Shown: in pieces, positions 1 to 6,398 of the stretch | Layout: every line of letters starts with the position of its first letter | How positions within the stretch are numbered: the first letter of the stretch is position 1 | DNA from: Clostridiales bacterium | GTDB lineage: Bacteria; Bacillota; Clostridia; Oscillospirales; Oscillospiraceae | Reading direction: 5' to 3' | Assembly (NCBI GenBank): GCA_020861055.1 | Contig: JAJBTD010000234.1 | Span: 1 to 9,464 of the forward strand | DNA length: 9,464 bases | Notes under the pieces: generated by a model | What the model was told of the DNA's origin: nothing | Databases searched by the model: none | What the model saw: the letters and a program-made list of their open reading frames with translations, nothing else | Position numbers and translations under genes: made by a program

Positions 1-497
1 GGAGTGGGGGTGTAGAAGCCGGAGTAGAGCCACACGCTGCCGTCGTCGTCCACCCGCACGCCGGGGTCAAAGGGAAACTGATCGCCCTTTTTCCGGCCCC
101 AGACGGTGCCGTCCTTGTAGTGGACGTGGCCCAGGAACTGGTACTTTCCGGCAGGGCTGTCGCAGACGGCCACCCCCATAATGCCCATGAAGTCGAAGGC
201 GTAATAGAGGTAGTATTTGCCGTCCTTTCCCTGGCACACATCGGGGGCAAACAGGAGCCGGAGGCCCAGCTTGTTTTTCGGGTCCTGGTTCTTTTTGAAG
301 ATGACCCCCTCATAACGCCAGTCGCTGAGGTCGTCCACCGGGGCCGACCAGCACACATAGTCGTTGACACAGAAAATGGGAGCGTTGAAGCTGTCGTGGG
401 AGCCGTAGACGTAAACCCGGTCGCCAAAGACGTGGGGCTCGCCGTCGGGGATATACTCCCAGGATGGAAGGTAGGGATTAAAGACTTGCTGTTTCAT
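1..497 (-). CDS. Glycoside hydrolase family 43 protein, N-terminal part (cut by window edge)
   Basis: Only the first 165 codons are present; the 3' end lies beyond base 1. The reverse-strand translation begins MKQQVFNPYLPSWEYIPDGE and reads as a five-bladed beta-propeller GH43 enzyme. Asp18 in the PDGEPHVFGDRVY block is the likely general base. Asp86 in the APDV block is the likely pKa-modulating Asp. Residues 143-160 (FDPG, VDDDG, WLYSG) match the next GH43 blade motif. The general-acid Glu would be in the missing part. GH43 enzymes cleave alpha-L-arabinofuranosides or beta-xylosides; the exact substrate cannot be told from this fragment. No signal peptide is seen, so it probably acts in the cytoplasm on imported oligosaccharides. 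The start is the ATG at 495-497, preceded by a strong AGGAGGTG at 504-511. It lies downstream of the sensor-kinase terminator and shares that gene's direction. Confidence 0.9.
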   Translation of the reverse strand, partial: MKQQVFNPYLPSWEYIPDGEPHVFGDRVYVYGSHDSFNAPIFCVNDYVCWSAPVDDLSDWRYEGVIFKKNQDPKNKLGLRLLFAPDVCQGKDGKYYLYYAFDFMGIMGVAVCDSPAGKYQFLGHVHYKDGTVWGRKKGDQFPFDPGVRVDDDGSVWLYSGFYTPT

Positions 498-619
498 TTT
501 CTGCACCTCCTCTCTCTGCTCGCCAGTCTTAACCTGGCTTGTAGTATAGCAACTTGATTTTGGGTTTTGGAGATTTTGGCATAACCTGTCTCCACAGCGG
601 CATAAATTGCATTTTGCAT
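494..619 (-). CDS. Possible 41-aa ORF overlapping the GH43 start (ATGA)
   Basis: An uninterrupted ORF runs from an ATG at 617-619 to a TGA at 494-496. The TGA overlaps the GH43 ATG as ATGA, the classic layout for translational coupling. The peptide starts MQNAIYAAVETGYAK, is probably helical in its middle (VAILQARLRLA), and ends basic (RERRCRK). A purine-rich AGAGAGGAG lies 9 bases before its ATG. The same 12-mer stands at the same distance before the GH43 ATG. I do not recognise a family. It is more AT-rich than its neighbours at first and becomes purine-rich where it contains the GH43 ribosome-binding site. It could be a coupled leader peptide, the remnant of a larger gene, or a chance ORF. 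No good promoter is visible between it and the kinase terminator. Confidence 0.3.
   Translation of the reverse strand: MQNAIYAAVETGYAKISKTQNQVAILQARLRLASRERRCRK
504..511 (-). promoter_or_regulatory. Ribosome-binding site of GH43
   Basis: AGGAGGTG on the minus strand sits 6 bases before the ATG at 495-497, an almost full match to the anti-Shine-Dalgarno sequence. It fixes the GH43 start and falls inside the last codons of the 41-aa ORF. Confidence 0.75.
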
Positions 620-640
620 AAAAACAAGCTCCTCTCTCTG
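507..640 (-). repeat. Duplicated 12-mer at two ribosome-binding positions (507-518 and 629-640)
   Basis: The minus-strand sequence CAGAGAGAGGAG occurs twice, at 629-640 and 507-518, 122 bases apart. Each copy is followed by exactly 9 bases and then an ATG (617-619 and 495-497). The flanks outside the 12-mers do not match, so this is a short shared element and not a long duplication. Confidence 0.6.
543..551 (-). promoter_or_regulatory. Weak candidate extended -10 upstream of GH43
   Basis: The minus strand reads TGCTATACT, an extended -10 (TGn plus TATACT), about 45 bases before the GH43 ATG. The hexamer 17 bases upstream does not resemble TTGACA. If real, it would start GH43 transcription inside the 41-aa ORF and separate the two. 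Confidence 0.25.
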
Positions 641-663
641 AACGTTTTGATATGTTCTGGCAA

Positions 664-700
664 ATCAAAAGGGCAGTACATTTTTACAACGTACCGCCCT
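664..700 (-). terminator. Rho-independent terminator after the sensor kinase
   Basis: On the minus strand AGGGCGGTAC (691-700) pairs with GTACTGCCCT (670-679), a 10-bp stem with one G-U pair and an 11-base loop. T-rich sequence follows (TTTGATTT after the stem). It starts 8 bases after the kinase stop codon, so it most likely ends the two-component operon and separates it from GH43. Confidence 0.8.
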
Positions 701-708
701 AAGATGAT

Positions 709-2022
709 TTAATTTCCCTCCGGCAGGGGGATGAGAGCTTTCAGGGAGAACCATCCGTCCTGGGCGCTGATGGACACCGAGCCGCCGTATTTCTCCGCCG
801 TGTGCCGGATGCTCTTGATGCCGTAGCCGTGGAGGTTCTTGTCCTGCTTGGTGGTCTGAATCTCTGCGCCGCTGACCTGGAGCGGCACCTCGAAATAGTT
901 CTCCACCCGGATGAGAAGAAAGCCGTTCTGTGTGTACACCGCCAGACGGATGAGCCGCTTCTCCTTCTCCGACACCTGCTCGGCGCTCTCGATGGCGTTA
1001 TCCAGGGCGTTGCCGAAGATGCTGCACAGGTCCATCACGTCGATAAAGCCCAGGCTCTCCCCGTCTGCCACTACGTTGAGGGTGATGTCGTGCTGGAGGC
1101 AGTAGGTTTCCTTGCTGGAGAGGATGGTGTCCAGCACCGGGCTGCCCGTCTCGAATTCCACCCCGAAGCGCTGGAGCTCTGACTCCATCTGCCGGAGGTA
1201 GCCCTCCCGCTTGTCCTCGTCCTTCTCCATGCGGATAATGGCGATCTGGTGCTTCAGGTCGTGGTACTTCCGGTTGACCATCTCGATGTTCTCCCGTGAC
1301 TGGCGGTACTGCTCGTACTGCCGCTGGAACAGGGAGTCGATGGCCTCCATCTCCTTCTGGGTCTGGAGCTCCTGCACCCGGTCCTGGAGACTGATGAGCA
1401 TGATGACCCCCGCCAGGTCTACCAGAGTGCGGATATAGAAGATCTCCGCGCTCATCCGGCCGCTGAAGGGGTTGTCGGTATTCACATAGCTGATATTGCT
1501 GATGAGAAAAGCCACCAGCGAGGTCACAACGGCGGAGATGACCTCTCTCCTGGTCACCTCCAGCTTCTGCCCCGCCCCCAGCCGCTTCTGTTCCATACTA
1601 AAAACGACGCACAGGGAGCCGCCATAAAAGAGAATCAGGAAGATCCCCTGGAGCAGATAGCTGTCATATCCCTCCTGGGCCACGAAGGAGTAGAGCTGCC
1701 AGTCCAGAGAGGCAATGAATTCCGCCACGATAAAGGCGATGGCCCAGAAAAACCCAGCATCGGTGGGGGAGACCTTGCAGCAGGCCAGGATGGTGGCGTA
1801 CATAATGGACAGGGCTACCCCCATCCCCGGTAGCCACAGGGCGATGGGGACGATGCCGATGAAATACTGCACCACGCACAGCAGGCCAAAGGAGGCCGCC
1901 AGCTCCAGGACCGTCACCCATTTCCGGGGCTGCCGCTTCTCCAGCAGCAGCACAAAGACCAGGCAGGAGAGCCATTCCGCCAGAGCGGTGTAGAATTTGG
2001 GGATATCCGCAATGGTGGTCAC
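709..2022 (-). CDS. GHKL-family sensor histidine kinase (AgrC-like architecture)
   Basis: A 437-aa membrane kinase. Hydrophobic segments near residues 9-27, 37-57, 59-80, 88-107, 122-142, 161-180 and 194-212 form a six- or seven-pass sensor region with no extracytoplasmic domain. A charged linker, probably a coiled coil (213-250), leads to the phosphoacceptor box YHDLKH with His254. The ATP-binding domain has an N box at 337-345 (GNALDNAIE, Asn338 and Asn342) and a G box at 395-403 (HGYGIKS), typical of the GHKL kinases that partner LytTR regulators. The start is a GTG at 2020-2022, preceded by GGAGGTG, 3 bases after the regulator's stop codon, so the two are co-transcribed and probably coupled. 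Relatives such as AgrC sense peptides, but no agrB or agrD is in the window, so the signal is unknown. Confidence 0.93.
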   Translation of the reverse strand: MTTIADIPKFYTALAEWLSCLVFVLLLEKRQPRKWVTVLELAASFGLLCVVQYFIGIVPIALWLPGMGVALSIMYATILACCKVSPTDAGFFWAIAFIVAEFIASLDWQLYSFVAQEGYDSYLLQGIFLILFYGGSLCVVFSMEQKRLGAGQKLEVTRREVISAVVTSLVAFLISNISYVNTDNPFSGRMSAEIFYIRTLVDLAGVIMLISLQDRVQELQTQKEMEAIDSLFQRQYEQYRQSRENIEMVNRKYHDLKHQIAIIRMEKDEDKREGYLRQMESELQRFGVEFETGSPVLDTILSSKETYCLQHDITLNVVADGESLGFIDVMDLCSIFGNALDNAIESAEQVSEKEKRLIRLAVYTQNGFLLIRVENYFEVPLQVSGAEIQTTKQDKNLHGYGIKSIRHTAEKYGGSVSISAQDGWFSLKALIPLPEGN

Positions 2023-2025
2023 CGC

Positions 2026-2730
2026 TCACTCACCTCCCACATAGGCTGCCAGGGACTCCATGAACACCTTCCGCCGGGGGCGGCTCATCTGCAGCTCGAT
2101 GCCGTCCACCACCACCACTGCCTTGTCCACCCGCTCCACATGGGAGAGATTCACCAGATAGCAGTTGTTGCACCGGGAGAAGTGTCGCCCCTCCAGCTTC
2201 TGCTCCACGCTTTTCAGGGATTCCCGGTTGGTATAGTCTCCCTCCGCCGTGTGATAGATGACGTTGTGGCCGACGCTCTCGATATAGCGGATGGCGGACA
2301 CGTCCAGGCGGATCATCCCGCTCTCCTGCATCAGCCGCAGGAAGCAGGCGGAGCGCTCCCGCACCTTCCGCACCGCCTTTTTCAGCTCCTGAGAGAAGGC
2401 GAAATAGCTCAGCGGCTTGAGCACATAGTCCAGCGCCTCCACCTGGTAGCCCTGGAGGGCGTACTGGGCCAGATTGGTGATGAAGATGATGACCACGTTT
2501 TTGTCCTGCTGCCGGATGCGCTTCGCCGTGGCCATGCCGTCCAGATGCTCCATCTGGATGTCCAGAAAGATGATGTCATAGGACGCAGTATATTCCTCAG
2601 CGATCTCCAGTCCATCGGCGAACGTGGTGACCTTGAACTGCTCCCCCTGTTCCTCCTCACAGCGCCGGATAAACTCCGTCAGCTGCTGCTGGTATCCAGG
2701 CTCGTCCTCTACCACTGCAATACGGATCAC
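2026..2730 (-). CDS. LytTR-family DNA-binding response regulator
   Basis: A 234-aa regulator of the AgrA/LytR type, first gene of the operon with the kinase. The receiver domain (about 1-122) has the acidic pair Glu8/Asp9, phosphoacceptor Asp57 (FLDIQM), Thr85 (FITN) and Lys105 (LKPL). The LytTR DNA-binding domain (about 137-232) has RYIESVGHNVIYHT, the LEGRHFSRCNNCYLVNL block and a conserved basic SRPRRK near 216-221. The start is a GTG at 2728-2730. No in-frame start codon exists between it and the promoter, and the protein begins at the usual IRIAVVEDE strand. GAGGAG lies only 2 bases before the GTG, a short spacing; AGGAGGGG further upstream is the alternative. Targets are unknown; autoregulation is plausible. 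Confidence 0.96.
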   Translation of the reverse strand: MIRIAVVEDEPGYQQQLTEFIRRCEEEQGEQFKVTTFADGLEIAEEYTASYDIIFLDIQMEHLDGMATAKRIRQQDKNVVIIFITNLAQYALQGYQVEALDYVLKPLSYFAFSQELKKAVRKVRERSACFLRLMQESGMIRLDVSAIRYIESVGHNVIYHTAEGDYTNRESLKSVEQKLEGRHFSRCNNCYLVNLSHVERVDKAVVVVDGIELQMSRPRRKVFMESLAAYVGGE

Positions 2731-2772
2731 TGCTCCTCGCCCCCATTCCCCTCCTGGGAGTTTCTTCCACCT

Positions 2773-2802
2773 ATTTTAGCATAACCGGACCATATATGCA
2801 AA
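2773..2802 (-). promoter_or_regulatory. Promoter of the response regulator-kinase operon
   Basis: On the minus strand TTTGCA (2797-2802) is followed 18 bases later by TAAAAT (2773-2778), which has an extended TGC in front (2779-2781). The predicted RNA would begin near 2766 and give a leader of about 35 bases before the GTG start. Confidence 0.6.
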
Positions 2803-2822
2803 GAAAATTGTTAAAAGAATGT
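2800..2822 (-). promoter_or_regulatory. Imperfect tandem repeat upstream of the -35, possible regulator site
   Basis: The minus strand holds ACATTCTTTT (2813-2822) and ACAATTTTCTTT (2800-2811), two related AT-rich copies about 11 bases apart, touching the -35 of the two-component promoter. LytTR regulators bind paired direct repeats next to promoters, but the copies match the known consensus poorly and the spacing is shorter than is usual for AgrA boxes. Confidence 0.2.
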
Positions 2823-2850
2823 CTGCTTCCTGTGAAAACGGCGCAAAAAG

Positions 2851-2877
2851 GGCACGCCTGCCGGAACGGCAGTTTTT
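2851..2877 (+). terminator. Terminator-like hairpin element between divergent promoters
   Basis: On the plus strand CTGCCG (2858-2863), loop GAA and CGGCAG (2867-2872) are followed directly by TTTTT (2873-2877), a compact intrinsic-terminator form. On the minus strand an overlapping alternative hairpin, GGCA-GGCG-TGCC (2851-2862), is followed by CTTTTT (2846-2850 as A's on the plus strand). The element can thus end transcripts in either direction. No plus-strand gene lies upstream of it for more than 2 kb. Confidence 0.6.
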
Positions 2878-2902
2878 CCCTGCTCTCCAGCAGAAAATGC
2901 AG

Positions 2903-2930
2903 TTTACATTCAATTCCTGCAAAGTATAAT
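2903..2930 (+). promoter_or_regulatory. Promoter of dapF-murE
   Basis: TTTACA (2903-2908), a 16-base spacer and a perfect TATAAT (2925-2930) form a strong vegetative-type promoter. An ATG at 2929-2931, in frame with dapF, overlaps the -10 box and would not be in the transcript. This supports the internal ATG at 2989 as the true start. Confidence 0.85.
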
Positions 2931-2948
2931 GTATTTGTGTGAGTGCGC

Positions 2949-2963
2949 CGGGGGATACCCCCG
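2949..2963 (+). other. Short perfect hairpin in the dapF leader
   Basis: CGGGGG, loop ATA and CCCCCG form a 6-bp all-GC stem between the predicted transcription start (about 2937) and the dapF ribosome-binding site (about 2973-2979). It has no T tract, so it is not a terminator; it may stabilise the 5' end. Confidence 0.5.
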
Positions 2964-2988
2964 ATTCTGCCAGAGGGAGTGGACTGGG

Positions 2989-3810
2989 ATGAAATTCACG
3001 AAAATGCACGGCTGCGGCAACGACTACATCTATGTGGACTGCACCAGAGAAGCCATCGACGATCCGGGGGCCTTCGCCCTGCGGTACAGCGATCGCCACA
3101 CGGGCATCGGCTCTGATGGCCTCATCACCATCAACCCGTCGGAGATTGCGGATTTCCGTATGGGGATGTACAACTCCGACGGCTCCGAGGGGGCCATGTG
3201 CGGCAACGGCATCCGGTGCGTGGCCAAATTTGTCTACGACAAGGGGCTGACCGACAAAACCCATCTGGTCGTCGAGACAAAGGCCGGACTGAAATATCTG
3301 GACCTGACGGTGGAGAACGGCAAGGTCTCCTCTGTCCGGGTGGACATGGGCGCGCCGGTTCTGGCGGCGGCGGATATTCCCATCGTGGGCCTGGGCGACA
3401 CCGTTATCGGCCAGCCGGTGCATGTGGCGGGGCAGGACTGGGTGATGACCGGCGTGTCTATGGGCAATCCCCACGCCGTAGTCTGGTGTGACGACGTGGA
3501 CGGATTGGACATCGACAGGGTCGGCCCTCAGTTTGAAAATCATCCCATGTTTCCCGACCGGGTGAACACGGAGTTCGTCCGGGTCATCGACCGGCAGAAC
3601 GTCCAGATGCGGGTCTGGGAGCGGGGCGCCGGGGAGACCATGGCCTGCGGCACCGGGGCCTGCGCCACGGCGGTGGCCTGTGTCAAAAACGGCCTCACCG
3701 ACGACCATCTCACCGTCCACCTGCGGGGCGGCGATCTGGAGATCGAAGTCACCGGGGGCAGCGTTTTTATGACCGGCCCCGCCGTCACCGTATTTGAAGG
3801 CGAAGTCTGA
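2989..3810 (+). CDS. dapF: Diaminopimelate epimerase
   Basis: This cofactor-independent epimerase turns LL-diaminopimelate into meso-diaminopimelate, the last shared step towards lysine and the peptidoglycan cross-linking residue. The 273-aa length is normal for the family. The N terminus has the family signature MKFTKMHGCGNDY. The two catalytic cysteines are Cys71 (AMCGNGIRC) and Cys220 (ACGTGACAT), one in each of the two mirrored halves. Further conserved blocks are GSDGL (41-45), GNPH (159-162) and ERGAGET (211-217). The ATG at 2989 was chosen because it gives the family N terminus and lies downstream of the promoter; AGGGAG lies 9 bases before it. The gene is followed after 42 bases by murE, whose substrate it makes. 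Confidence 0.98.
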   Translation: MKFTKMHGCGNDYIYVDCTREAIDDPGAFALRYSDRHTGIGSDGLITINPSEIADFRMGMYNSDGSEGAMCGNGIRCVAKFVYDKGLTDKTHLVVETKAGLKYLDLTVENGKVSSVRVDMGAPVLAAADIPIVGLGDTVIGQPVHVAGQDWVMTGVSMGNPHAVVWCDDVDGLDIDRVGPQFENHPMFPDRVNTEFVRVIDRQNVQMRVWERGAGETMACGTGACATAVACVKNGLTDDHLTVHLRGGDLEIEVTGGSVFMTGPAVTVFEGEV

Positions 3811-3852
3811 TTTTCTTCCGACAGAGGGACTGAAACAGAAAGGAACTGCCAT

Positions 3853-5316
3853 ATGAATCTGATGAAGCTGGTAGCCCGGATGAATTATATGCTCACCCAG
3901 GGCGATTTGGACAGGGAGGTCACCTCCATCGTCTACGATTCCCGGAAGGTGGAGCCGGGCTGTGTGTTCGTCTGTATGCCCGGCGCCGTCACCGACGGCC
4001 ACAAGTATGCCGCCGATGCCCTGGAGAAGGGGGCCGTGGCCCTGGTGGTGCAGCACGATGTGGAGATCAGCGTCCCCCTGTCCGTCACCGTGCTCCATGT
4101 GCCCAACCCCCGGCTGGCCCTGGCGGAGCTGTCCGCCGCCTGGTTCGACCACCCCGCCGAGAAGCTGACCACCATCGGCGTCACCGGCACCAAGGGCAAG
4201 ACCACCACCACCTATATGATCCGCTCCATGCTGGAGGCCGCCGGGCTCCCCACCGGGCTGATCGGCACCATCGAGGTGATCTGCGGCGACGTACACACCC
4301 ACGCCGTCAACACCACCCCGGAGTCCTGGCTGGTGCAGAAGTATTTTGCGGACATGGTGAATGCGGGCATCCGGTATGTGGTCATGGAAGTCTCCTCCCA
4401 GGCCATGAAGCTGGACCGGGTCTCCGGCTTCACCTTTGATTACGGCATCTTCACCAATCTGGAGGAGGACCACATCGGCCCCGGAGAGCACGCCGACATG
4501 GAGGAGTATATCGCCTGCAAGGGCAAGCTGTTCCGCCAGTGCCGTATCGGCCTGGCCAACGCCGACGCCGATTTTCTGGAGGAGGTCATGGCCGGCCACA
4601 CCTGCCAGCTGGAGACCTTCGGCATGGGCGAGGGAGCCGACCTCCGGGCGGTGAACGTCCAACGCATCCATCAGCCAGGTTATCTGGGCGTCTCCTACGA
4701 CCTGGAGGGGCTGGAGCATTACTCCGTCCGGGTGGACATTCCCGGCGATTTCACCGTCTACAACTCCCTGGCCGCCATCGCCCTGTGCCGCCACCTGGGG
4801 GTTCCCCAGGCCGCTGTGGCGGAGGCGCTGGATCGCATCCAGGTCAAGGGCCGGCTGGAGATCGTCCCCACTCCAGGAGAGTACACCCTGATGATCGACT
4901 ACGCCCACAACGCCATGAGCCTGGAGGCGCTGCTGCACAATCTCCGGGCCTACGGACCGGAGCGGATCATCTGTCTCTTTGGCTGTGGCGGCAACCGGGC
5001 CAAGAGCCGCCGGTACGAGATGGGGGAGGTCTCCTCCCGCCTGGCGGACCTGACGGTGGTGACCTCTGACAATCCCCGGTTTGAGGAGCCTATGGACATC
5101 ATCAACGACATCCTCACCGGGGTACACAAAGCGGACGGCAAGTACGTCACCATCCCCGACCGGAAGGAGGCCATCCGCTACTGCATGGAGATCGGACGGA
5201 AGGGGGATGTGATCGTCCTGGCGGGCAAGGGCCACGAGGACTATCAGGAGATCTGCGGCGTCAGGCATCACATGGATGAGCGGGAGCTGATTCAGGAGAT
5301 CATCGAAGGGCGCTGA
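3853..5316 (+). CDS. murE: UDP-N-acetylmuramoyl-L-alanyl-D-glutamate--meso-2,6-diaminopimelate ligase
   Basis: A cytoplasmic ATP-dependent Mur ligase that adds the third amino acid of the peptidoglycan stem peptide. At 487 aa it has the usual three domains: an N-terminal UDP-binding domain (about 1-100, SIVYDSRKVEPG near 25), a central ATPase domain (about 101-330) with P loop GVTGTKGKTTTT at 109-120, TTPE at 154-157 and the likely carbamylated Lys223 (CKGKLF), and a C-terminal domain (about 331-487) with DYAHN (349-353) and FGCGGNR (376-382). DNPR at 406-409 is the motif of meso-DAP-adding MurE enzymes, as opposed to Lys-adding ones, which fits the dapF gene 42 bases upstream. The ATG at 3853 follows AGAAAGGA. 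The gene is outside the usual division/cell-wall cluster, so it may be the only copy or a second one. Confidence 0.95.
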   Translation: MNLMKLVARMNYMLTQGDLDREVTSIVYDSRKVEPGCVFVCMPGAVTDGHKYAADALEKGAVALVVQHDVEISVPLSVTVLHVPNPRLALAELSAAWFDHPAEKLTTIGVTGTKGKTTTTYMIRSMLEAAGLPTGLIGTIEVICGDVHTHAVNTTPESWLVQKYFADMVNAGIRYVVMEVSSQAMKLDRVSGFTFDYGIFTNLEEDHIGPGEHADMEEYIACKGKLFRQCRIGLANADADFLEEVMAGHTCQLETFGMGEGADLRAVNVQRIHQPGYLGVSYDLEGLEHYSVRVDIPGDFTVYNSLAAIALCRHLGVPQAAVAEALDRIQVKGRLEIVPTPGEYTLMIDYAHNAMSLEALLHNLRAYGPERIICLFGCGGNRAKSRRYEMGEVSSRLADLTVVTSDNPRFEEPMDIINDILTGVHKADGKYVTIPDRKEAIRYCMEIGRKGDVIVLAGKGHEDYQEICGVRHHMDERELIQEIIEGR

Positions 5317-5334
5317 CGCCCGTTTGTCGATCCG

Positions 5335-5365
5335 TGCGGCATCCGGCGAGCGGTCGGGTGCCGCA
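5335..5365 (+). other. Long GC-rich hairpin between murE and the HAD gene
   Basis: TGCGGCATCCGGC (5335-5347) pairs over 13 positions with GTCGGGTGCCGCA (5353-5365), with two G-U wobbles and a 5-base loop GAGCG. It begins 18 bases after the murE stop. No T tract follows (GACATATCT), so it is not a standard terminator. It could protect the 3' end of dapF-murE RNA or lower expression of the next gene. Confidence 0.6.
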
Positions 5366-5376
5366 GACATATCTGT

Positions 5377-5402
5377 GCGCCGATGCTTCGAGCGTCCGGC
5401 GC
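5377..5402 (+). other. Second hairpin before the HAD gene
   Basis: GCGCCG (5377-5382) pairs with CGGCGC (5397-5402), and an inner GCT-TCG-AGC fold is possible. It lies 6 bases before the GAGGAG of the HAD gene, close enough to affect ribosome access. It forms a pair with the hairpin at 5335-5365. Confidence 0.45.
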
Positions 5403-5421
5403 GGCAGCGAGGAGACGGAGC

Positions 5422-6237
5422 ATGGGAAAATGTCTTTTTCTTGACCTGGACGGGACACTCCTTCGGGACGACAAAACCCTGTCTGAGACGAACCACCGGG
5501 CGATTCAGGATGCCCTCGCCCGGGGTCACCGGGCGGTCATCACCACCGGACGACCTCTGAAAAGCGCTCTGCTTCAGGCGCAGCGGCTGGGGCTTACCGG
5601 AGAGGGCTGCTATATCATCGCCATGAACGGCGGCATGGTCTGGGACTGCGCCGAAGAACGGGAGCTGTACCGCCGGGGAATGGCCTGGGACGACCTCTAT
5701 ACCCTGTTTGACGAGGCCAACCGCCGGGGGGTCTTTATCCAGACCTATGATGACTGGGACGTGATCGTGGAGAGCCGCAACGACAACGAGACGGTGCGTC
5801 GGTACTGCGCCCCCATCCAGATGGGTTACCGGGTGGTGGGCGATGTCCGCCGCGACCTGACAGTGCCTCCGACAAAGGCCATGGCCATCGACTTTTCCGG
5901 CAGAGCGCCGGTGGAGGCGTTCGAGCGCTGGATTCACCGGGAGATGTCCGACCGGCTGGACTGCTTTTTCTCCTGCCAGTACTATCTGGAGATCGTCCCG
6001 GCGGGACAGAACAAGGGGGCTGCGCTGGCGGCCATGTGCGCCCGGCTGGGTATCCCCCTCCGGGACGCCGTGGCAGTGGGAGACGCGGCCAACGACATCC
6101 CCATGATTCGAACGGCAGGCGTCGGCGTGGCCATGGCGAACGCCGACCCTGCGGTCAAGGCGGCGGCGGACGCCATCACCTGCCGGGATAACAATCACGA
6201 CGGAGTTGCCGAGGCGGTGGAGCGGTTTTTGGGATAG
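5422..6237 (+). CDS. Cof-type HAD-superfamily hydrolase
   Basis: A 271-aa cytoplasmic phosphatase of the Cof/YidA type (HAD with a C2 cap between motifs II and III). Motif I is FLDLDGTLL with nucleophile Asp8 and general acid/base Asp10. Motif II is VITTGRP (Thr41/Thr42). Motif III is Lys198 in GQNKGAAL. Motif IV is VGDAANDIPMI with Asp221 and Asp225 for Mg2+. The family removes phosphate from sugar phosphates, flavin or other small phosphoesters; the substrate cannot be told from sequence. The ATG at 5422 is preferred over an in-frame ATG at 5383: it follows GAGGAG (5409-5414) at 7 bases, puts motif I at the normal distance, and excludes an Arg/Ala-rich extension that lies in the hairpin region. 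It lies 105 bases after murE in the same direction and may be co-transcribed. Confidence 0.93.
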   Translation: MGKCLFLDLDGTLLRDDKTLSETNHRAIQDALARGHRAVITTGRPLKSALLQAQRLGLTGEGCYIIAMNGGMVWDCAEERELYRRGMAWDDLYTLFDEANRRGVFIQTYDDWDVIVESRNDNETVRRYCAPIQMGYRVVGDVRRDLTVPPTKAMAIDFSGRAPVEAFERWIHREMSDRLDCFFSCQYYLEIVPAGQNKGAALAAMCARLGIPLRDAVAVGDAANDIPMIRTAGVGVAMANADPAVKAAADAITCRDNNHDGVAEAVERFLG

Positions 6238-6317
6238 GGTAGATTTATGACGCCTCTTTGGGAAAGGCAGCACGACCACGCCTTAAAATCGATTCTCTCA
6301 AAATTCTCCTCTCCCTC

Positions 6318-6346
6318 TGTCCAAAACCGTATTTCTGTGCTAGAAT
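6318..6346 (+). promoter_or_regulatory. Likely promoter of adeC
   Basis: TAGAAT (6341-6346) has an extended TGC in front (6338-6340). A weak -35, TGTCCA (6318-6323), lies 17 bases upstream. The predicted leader is about 62 bases. The 6238-6317 stretch before it holds no gene and no convincing terminator for the HAD gene. Confidence 0.5.
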
Positions 6347-6377
6347 AAGAAACCGTAGGCACAGTCATCAGCCATTA

Positions 6378-6398
6378 CAGACGCGCATGGTGCGTCTG
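6378..6398 (+). other. Hairpin in the adeC leader
   Basis: CAGACGC (6378-6384) pairs perfectly with GCGTCTG (6392-6398), with a 7-base loop that can close further. It ends 6 bases before the GGAGGT (6405-6410) of adeC. No T tract follows. The leader is too short and lacks the conserved core for a purine riboswitch. Confidence 0.5.

Noticed and set aside
120..557. 145-aa plus-strand open frame
   Set aside because: Antisense to the GH43 fragment, which has clear GH43 blade motifs and a strong ribosome-binding site.
2140..2784. 214-aa plus-strand open frame
   Set aside because: Antisense to the LytTR response regulator, which is unambiguous.
2929..2988. 20-residue N-terminal extension of dapF from an ATG at 2929
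   Set aside because: That ATG overlaps the TATAAT -10 box, and the family N terminus starts at the ATG at 2989.
5383..5421. 13-residue N-terminal extension of the HAD hydrolase
   Set aside because: The extension lies in the hairpin region and lacks family similarity; the ATG at 5422 has GAGGAG at good spacing and places motif I normally.
2776..6279. 1167-aa minus-strand open frame
   Set aside because: It is codon-aligned antisense to dapF, murE and the HAD gene, which have clear family motifs. The translation is His/Gly/Val/Asp-rich with no recognisable domain, and it results from avoidance of TTA, CTA and TCA codons.
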